Program-made: the position numbers and the translations under genes
Assembly (NCBI GenBank): GCA_949127695.1
Contig: CASBQH010000504.1
Span: 1-7,897 of the forward strand
DNA: 7,897 bases
Direction: 5' to 3'
Origin: Synechococcales cyanobacterium PMM_0073
GTDB lineage: Bacteria > Cyanobacteriota > Cyanobacteriia > Elainellales > Elainellaceae
In this document: piece after piece, positions 6,027 to 7,897 of the stretch
How the letters are laid out: each line of letters starts with the position of its first letter
Position numbering within the stretch: position 1 is the first letter of the stretch
Notes under the pieces: generated by a model
What the model was told of the DNA's origin: nothing
Database searches by the model: none
The model's input: only the letters and a program-made list of their open reading frames with translations

Positions 6027-6457
6027 GACACTGTCTCTGAGGCAGAATCTGGAATGACTAGACTGACGATCTCACACCGATTGAGCTATCTTCCGTCAAC
6101 AGAGACAAAAATTAAACTATGTGCAAATCAGAATCGATATTTGAACGTTCGCTAAACATCACTACAGTTGGTGCGGCCACTATTTCGGCAAAATCTAGGA
6201 TCTCACCTATCGATCGAATCTGACTTTCTGGCTCCATCGCAGGTTGAGACTAAGTTTCAGCTCTAGCAGGCACTCATACAACAGGAATGATCTCGCGTTA
6301 AGACTTAGCGGTTCATGAGTTTTGATCAGCCCAAACTTGGCCAGTTTGTGAAGCGCTGAAACCGCAAAAAACAAACTCACTATTTTTGAATAACTCTCTT
6401 CTTCGAGGTCAGAATCACTGAATCAGGACAATTCTCGACCAGCTCAAATTCTTAACC
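6027..6457. other. Intergenic region between L,D-transpeptidase and regulator genes
   Basis: 431 bases with no recognisable gene. It should hold the regulator's promoter (reading leftward) and the 3' end of the amidase/transpeptidase transcript. Visible structure comprises the nested inverted repeats at 6308-6365, an imperfect 15-bp dyad CGTTAAG-A-CTTAGCG (6296-6310), and a 12-bp palindrome AACCTTAAGGTT (6454-6465) that spans the transpeptidase stop codon. On the - strand a TTGACG (6099-6094) lies upstream of the regulator but without a convincing -10. A 41-codon - strand frame at 6237-6112 lacks a ribosome-binding site and is probably chance. Confidence 0.5.
6308..6365. repeat. Nested inverted repeats forming a possible long stem-loop
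   Basis: Three nested arm pairs are collinear: GCGGTT (6308-6313) with AACCGC (6360-6365), TCAGC (6326-6330) with GCTGA (6355-6359), and CAAACT (6332-6337) with AGTTTG (6343-6348) around a 5-base loop. The two outer 3' arms are contiguous, while the 5' arms are separated by a 12-base bulge. It lies about 90-150 bases downstream of the transpeptidase stop. The adjacent six-A run after 6365 is a T-run on the - strand but precedes the hairpin there, so this is not a standard terminator for the leftward transcript. A 3'-UTR or structured-RNA role is possible. Confidence 0.35.
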
Positions 6458-6982
6458 TTAAGGTTCAACTCGCACAGCCGTTCCGAGTTTGACTAGCTCA
6501 TACATTTTGACAACATCTTCGTTTCGCATCCGCACACAGCCATGCGAGGCTGCTTGGCCAATGGAGGCGACGTTGGGTGTGCCGTGAAAGCCAATCACGC
6601 CATGTTCTAATTCTAAAAAGCCAATCCAGCGCAGCCCTAGCGAGCCATCAATACCGGGCGTTTCCACTTCGCCAGTTTTAGGATCTTGCCAGGATGGGTT
6701 GACAATCATCTCAAATACTTTGAAATCGCCGGTTGGGGTTGCAAATCCAGGCCGACCGATGGCGACCGGAAAGCTAGCCACGAGTTTTTGCCCCTGAAAC
6801 ACATAAACCTTGCGGCGATCCAGCTTCAGCAATAGGTTCACCGTCTGGCTTTGGGGCGCATAGCGATCAAACTCGCCCAGACCCGGCAGCTCCGGCGCAA
6901 TCCCATAGCTCCATCCGGCAGATCCTGCCGCAAAGCTCAGCCCGACCGCAGCGACCGCGCAGCCCAGCATTTTCCAGTTCAT
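6458..6982 (-). CDS. L,D-transpeptidase, YkuD domain
   Basis: A 174-residue envelope enzyme that makes or edits 3-3 peptidoglycan cross-links, or attaches proteins to the wall, through an acyl-enzyme on cysteine. The chosen start is ATG 6982: AGGAG (6995-6991) is 8 bases upstream, whereas the longer GTG start at 6991 would overlap that Shine-Dalgarno. Residues 5-24 form a hydrophobic N-terminal signal or membrane anchor. The YkuD domain spans about 47-172, beginning VNLLLKLDRRKVYVFQGQKL, with the ATPTGDFKV strand (81-89). The catalytic block has H133 in GFHGT and S146-H147-G148-C149 in ASHGCVRM; C149 is the nucleophile and all key residues are present. No separate peptidoglycan-binding (LysM or PG-binding-1) domain is seen, so this is a minimal one-domain form. 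It follows the amidase gene by 51 bases, so the two are probably one transcript for wall remodelling. Confidence 0.94.
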   Translation of the reverse strand: MNWKMLGCAVAAVGLSFAAGSAGWSYGIAPELPGLGEFDRYAPQSQTVNLLLKLDRRKVYVFQGQKLVASFPVAIGRPGFATPTGDFKVFEMIVNPSWQDPKTGEVETPGIDGSLGLRWIGFLELEHGVIGFHGTPNVASIGQAASHGCVRMRNEDVVKMYELVKLGTAVRVEP

Positions 6983-6990
6983 TTGCCTCA

Positions 6991-6995
6991 CTCCT
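6991..6995 (-). promoter_or_regulatory. Ribosome-binding site deciding the L,D-transpeptidase start
   Basis: AGGAG on the - strand, with a second GAGG immediately downstream (6989-6986), lies 8 bases before ATG 6982. The alternative GTG (6991-6989) begins inside this motif, so the ATG is preferred. Confidence 0.75.
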
Positions 6996-7033
6996 ATAGC
7001 CCCACTCGATTTGAGCGATCTGAACTTCTCACC

Positions 7034-7897
7034 CTACCGAATATAGCGCAAGACCCCCTCAGCAATGGCGGCGGCAATCTGGCTGCGCGAGGCGGCGCTG
7101 TTGAATCGGGCTGCATCTTCTTGTCCAGTGACAAAGCCAATTTCCACCAGCACCGCAGGCATTGAAGTTTCGGTCAGCACGTAAAATCGCGCTTGGCGAA
7201 CGCCCCGGTCGTTCATGCCTGTGGCGCTGACCAGGCTATTTTGAATTGAGCTGGCCAAAGCGCTGCCAGAGCTGTAGTAGTAGGTTTCGATGCCGTTCAC
7301 ATCGGGGCGGCTGAGAGAAATAGCGTTCGCGTGAATGCTGACGAACAGATTAGCGTTGAGTCGATCGGCCAAATCGACGCGCGGCTCTAGCTCCACTTCG
7401 CGATCATCCTGGCGGGTCAAAACAGCCTGTACGCCACCTTTCTCTAGCAGGGCGGCCACCTGCTTAGCCACATCTAGCACAATATCAGCCTCGTGGATGC
7501 CGCCAATCCCGACAGCTCCCGGATCGCCACCGCCATGCCCTGGATCAACCACAACCACAATGCGGCCATCACGAGCGATGGAAGGGGCAGCGCTCCGAGC
7601 TGCTAAGCCAAAGTTAATGTCAAAAATGCTGGTGGGCGCGTCAATTGAGGCCAACTGCCGCTGCACGGTCTCCGCCTCGCTGCGCTCGACAAATAGCCCT
7701 GCCTGCACCACCCGGCGGCCATCAATTGTGGTGCGAAAGGCATCAGGGATAATCTGCCGGACTTGCCGCAGCAGGCTGTCGCTGCTGCCCTGTAGCACCA
7801 AGCGATATTTGTAGTCTCTAGAGTTGCTGGCTGAACTGCTGGCTGAGCTGCTGGCTGAAGGCGGTCGGATACTCGGCACGCGCACGACGGGCTGAAC
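7034..7897 (-). CDS. N-acetylmuramoyl-L-alanine amidase (Amidase_3), 5' partial
   Basis: The frame is open to the right edge (the first complete codon ends at 7897), so at least 287 residues are in view and the N-terminus is missing; the GTG at 7885 need not be the start. The enzyme is a zinc hydrolase that cuts the bond between N-acetylmuramic acid and the L-Ala of the stem peptide in the periplasm, used in daughter-cell separation and wall turnover. Numbering from 7885: a Ser/Ala linker (10-22), a SPOR-like segment (about 25-90, YKYRLVLQG to IFDINFG), then the Amidase_3 domain (108-283). Zinc ligands are H117 in DPGHGGGDPG, E132 in GIHEAD and H185 in SIHAN; E248 in VEIGFVT is the catalytic glutamate, so it should be active. 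Cyanobacterial relatives often carry N-terminal AMIN domains and a signal peptide, which may lie beyond the edge. The stop TAG (7036-7034) is 51 bases upstream of the transpeptidase start. Confidence 0.95.
   Translation of the reverse strand, partial: VQPVVRVPSIRPPSASSSASSSASNSRDYKYRLVLQGSSDSLLRQVRQIIPDAFRTTIDGRRVVQAGLFVERSEAETVQRQLASIDAPTSIFDINFGLAARSAAPSIARDGRIVVVVDPGHGGGDPGAVGIGGIHEADIVLDVAKQVAALLEKGGVQAVLTRQDDREVELEPRVDLADRLNANLFVSIHANAISLSRPDVNGIETYYYSSGSALASSIQNSLVSATGMNDRGVRQARFYVLTETSMPAVLVEIGFVTGQEDAARFNSAASRSQIAAAIAEGVLRYIR
7823..7858. repeat. Three 12-bp tandem repeats coding a Ser/Ala linker
   Basis: Three near-identical 12-base units (7823-7834, 7835-7846, 7847-7858) share the core TGCTGGCTGA and differ at their first two or three bases. 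On the - strand they encode Ser-Ala-Ser-Ser type repeats between the amidase N-terminal part and its SPOR-like segment. Each unit is four codons, so unit gain or loss would keep the frame and only change linker length. Confidence 0.85.

Noticed and set aside
6071..6099. - strand TTGACG as the regulator's promoter
   Set aside because: At the proper spacing the -10 position reads TGTGAG, which is not a -10 element.
6112..6237. A 41-codon - strand frame in the gap before the regulator
   Set aside because: No Shine-Dalgarno precedes the ATG, the composition suggests no family, and an open run of this length is expected by chance. Conservation in relatives would be needed to revive it.
7335..7814. 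A 159-codon + strand frame inside the amidase gene
   Set aside because: Antisense to a clear Amidase_3 domain; the Ser/Thr/Arg/Cys-rich translation is typical of a shadow frame.
1..7897. CRISPR arrays, tRNA/rRNA genes, insertion sequences or prophage genes
   Set aside because: No regularly spaced repeats, tRNA-like cloverleaf, transposase or phage-type coding sequence was seen. All large frames are housekeeping or envelope genes with similar composition.

Overview
The window is chromosomal DNA from a cyanobacterium. The strongest reason is the block yggS/pipY – sepF (cdv2) – proC on the + strand, a typical cyanobacterial neighbourhood. The SepF N-terminus and the PAS-like/LuxR-type regulator also look cyanobacterial. 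I could not name a genus. By eye I found no complete GCGATCGC (HIP1) octamer, so a HIP1-poor lineage is possible.

Left part (1-3388, + strand): the 3' part of the PLP-homeostasis gene pipY/yggS is cut by the left edge. A long AT-rich intergenic stretch of about 960 bp follows. It carries a terminator-like hairpin just after pipY, a short segment with RNA-like nested hairpins, a candidate promoter with a perfect inverted repeat at its predicted start site, and one candidate small ORF with a good ribosome-binding site. Then come sepF (cell division, FtsZ-membrane tether) and proC (last step of proline synthesis), 36 bp apart and probably co-transcribed, and a small three-helix membrane protein. 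A strong hairpin lies in the 59-bp gap between this block and the convergent genes.

Right part (3448-7897, all on the - strand): reading in the direction of transcription, an N-acetylmuramoyl-L-alanine amidase (5' end beyond the window) is followed after about 50 bp by an L,D-transpeptidase. Together they form a peptidoglycan-remodelling pair. A 431-bp gap with inverted repeats follows, then a LuxR-type HTH regulator with a PAS-like, cysteine-containing sensor part, and 53 bp later a full-length S9 prolyl-oligopeptidase-family serine peptidase.

The gene content is ordinary housekeeping and envelope biology, and I see no clear new multi-gene system. The parts least explained by known features are the pipY-sepF intergenic region (564-1525) and the smaller structured gap at 6027-6457.
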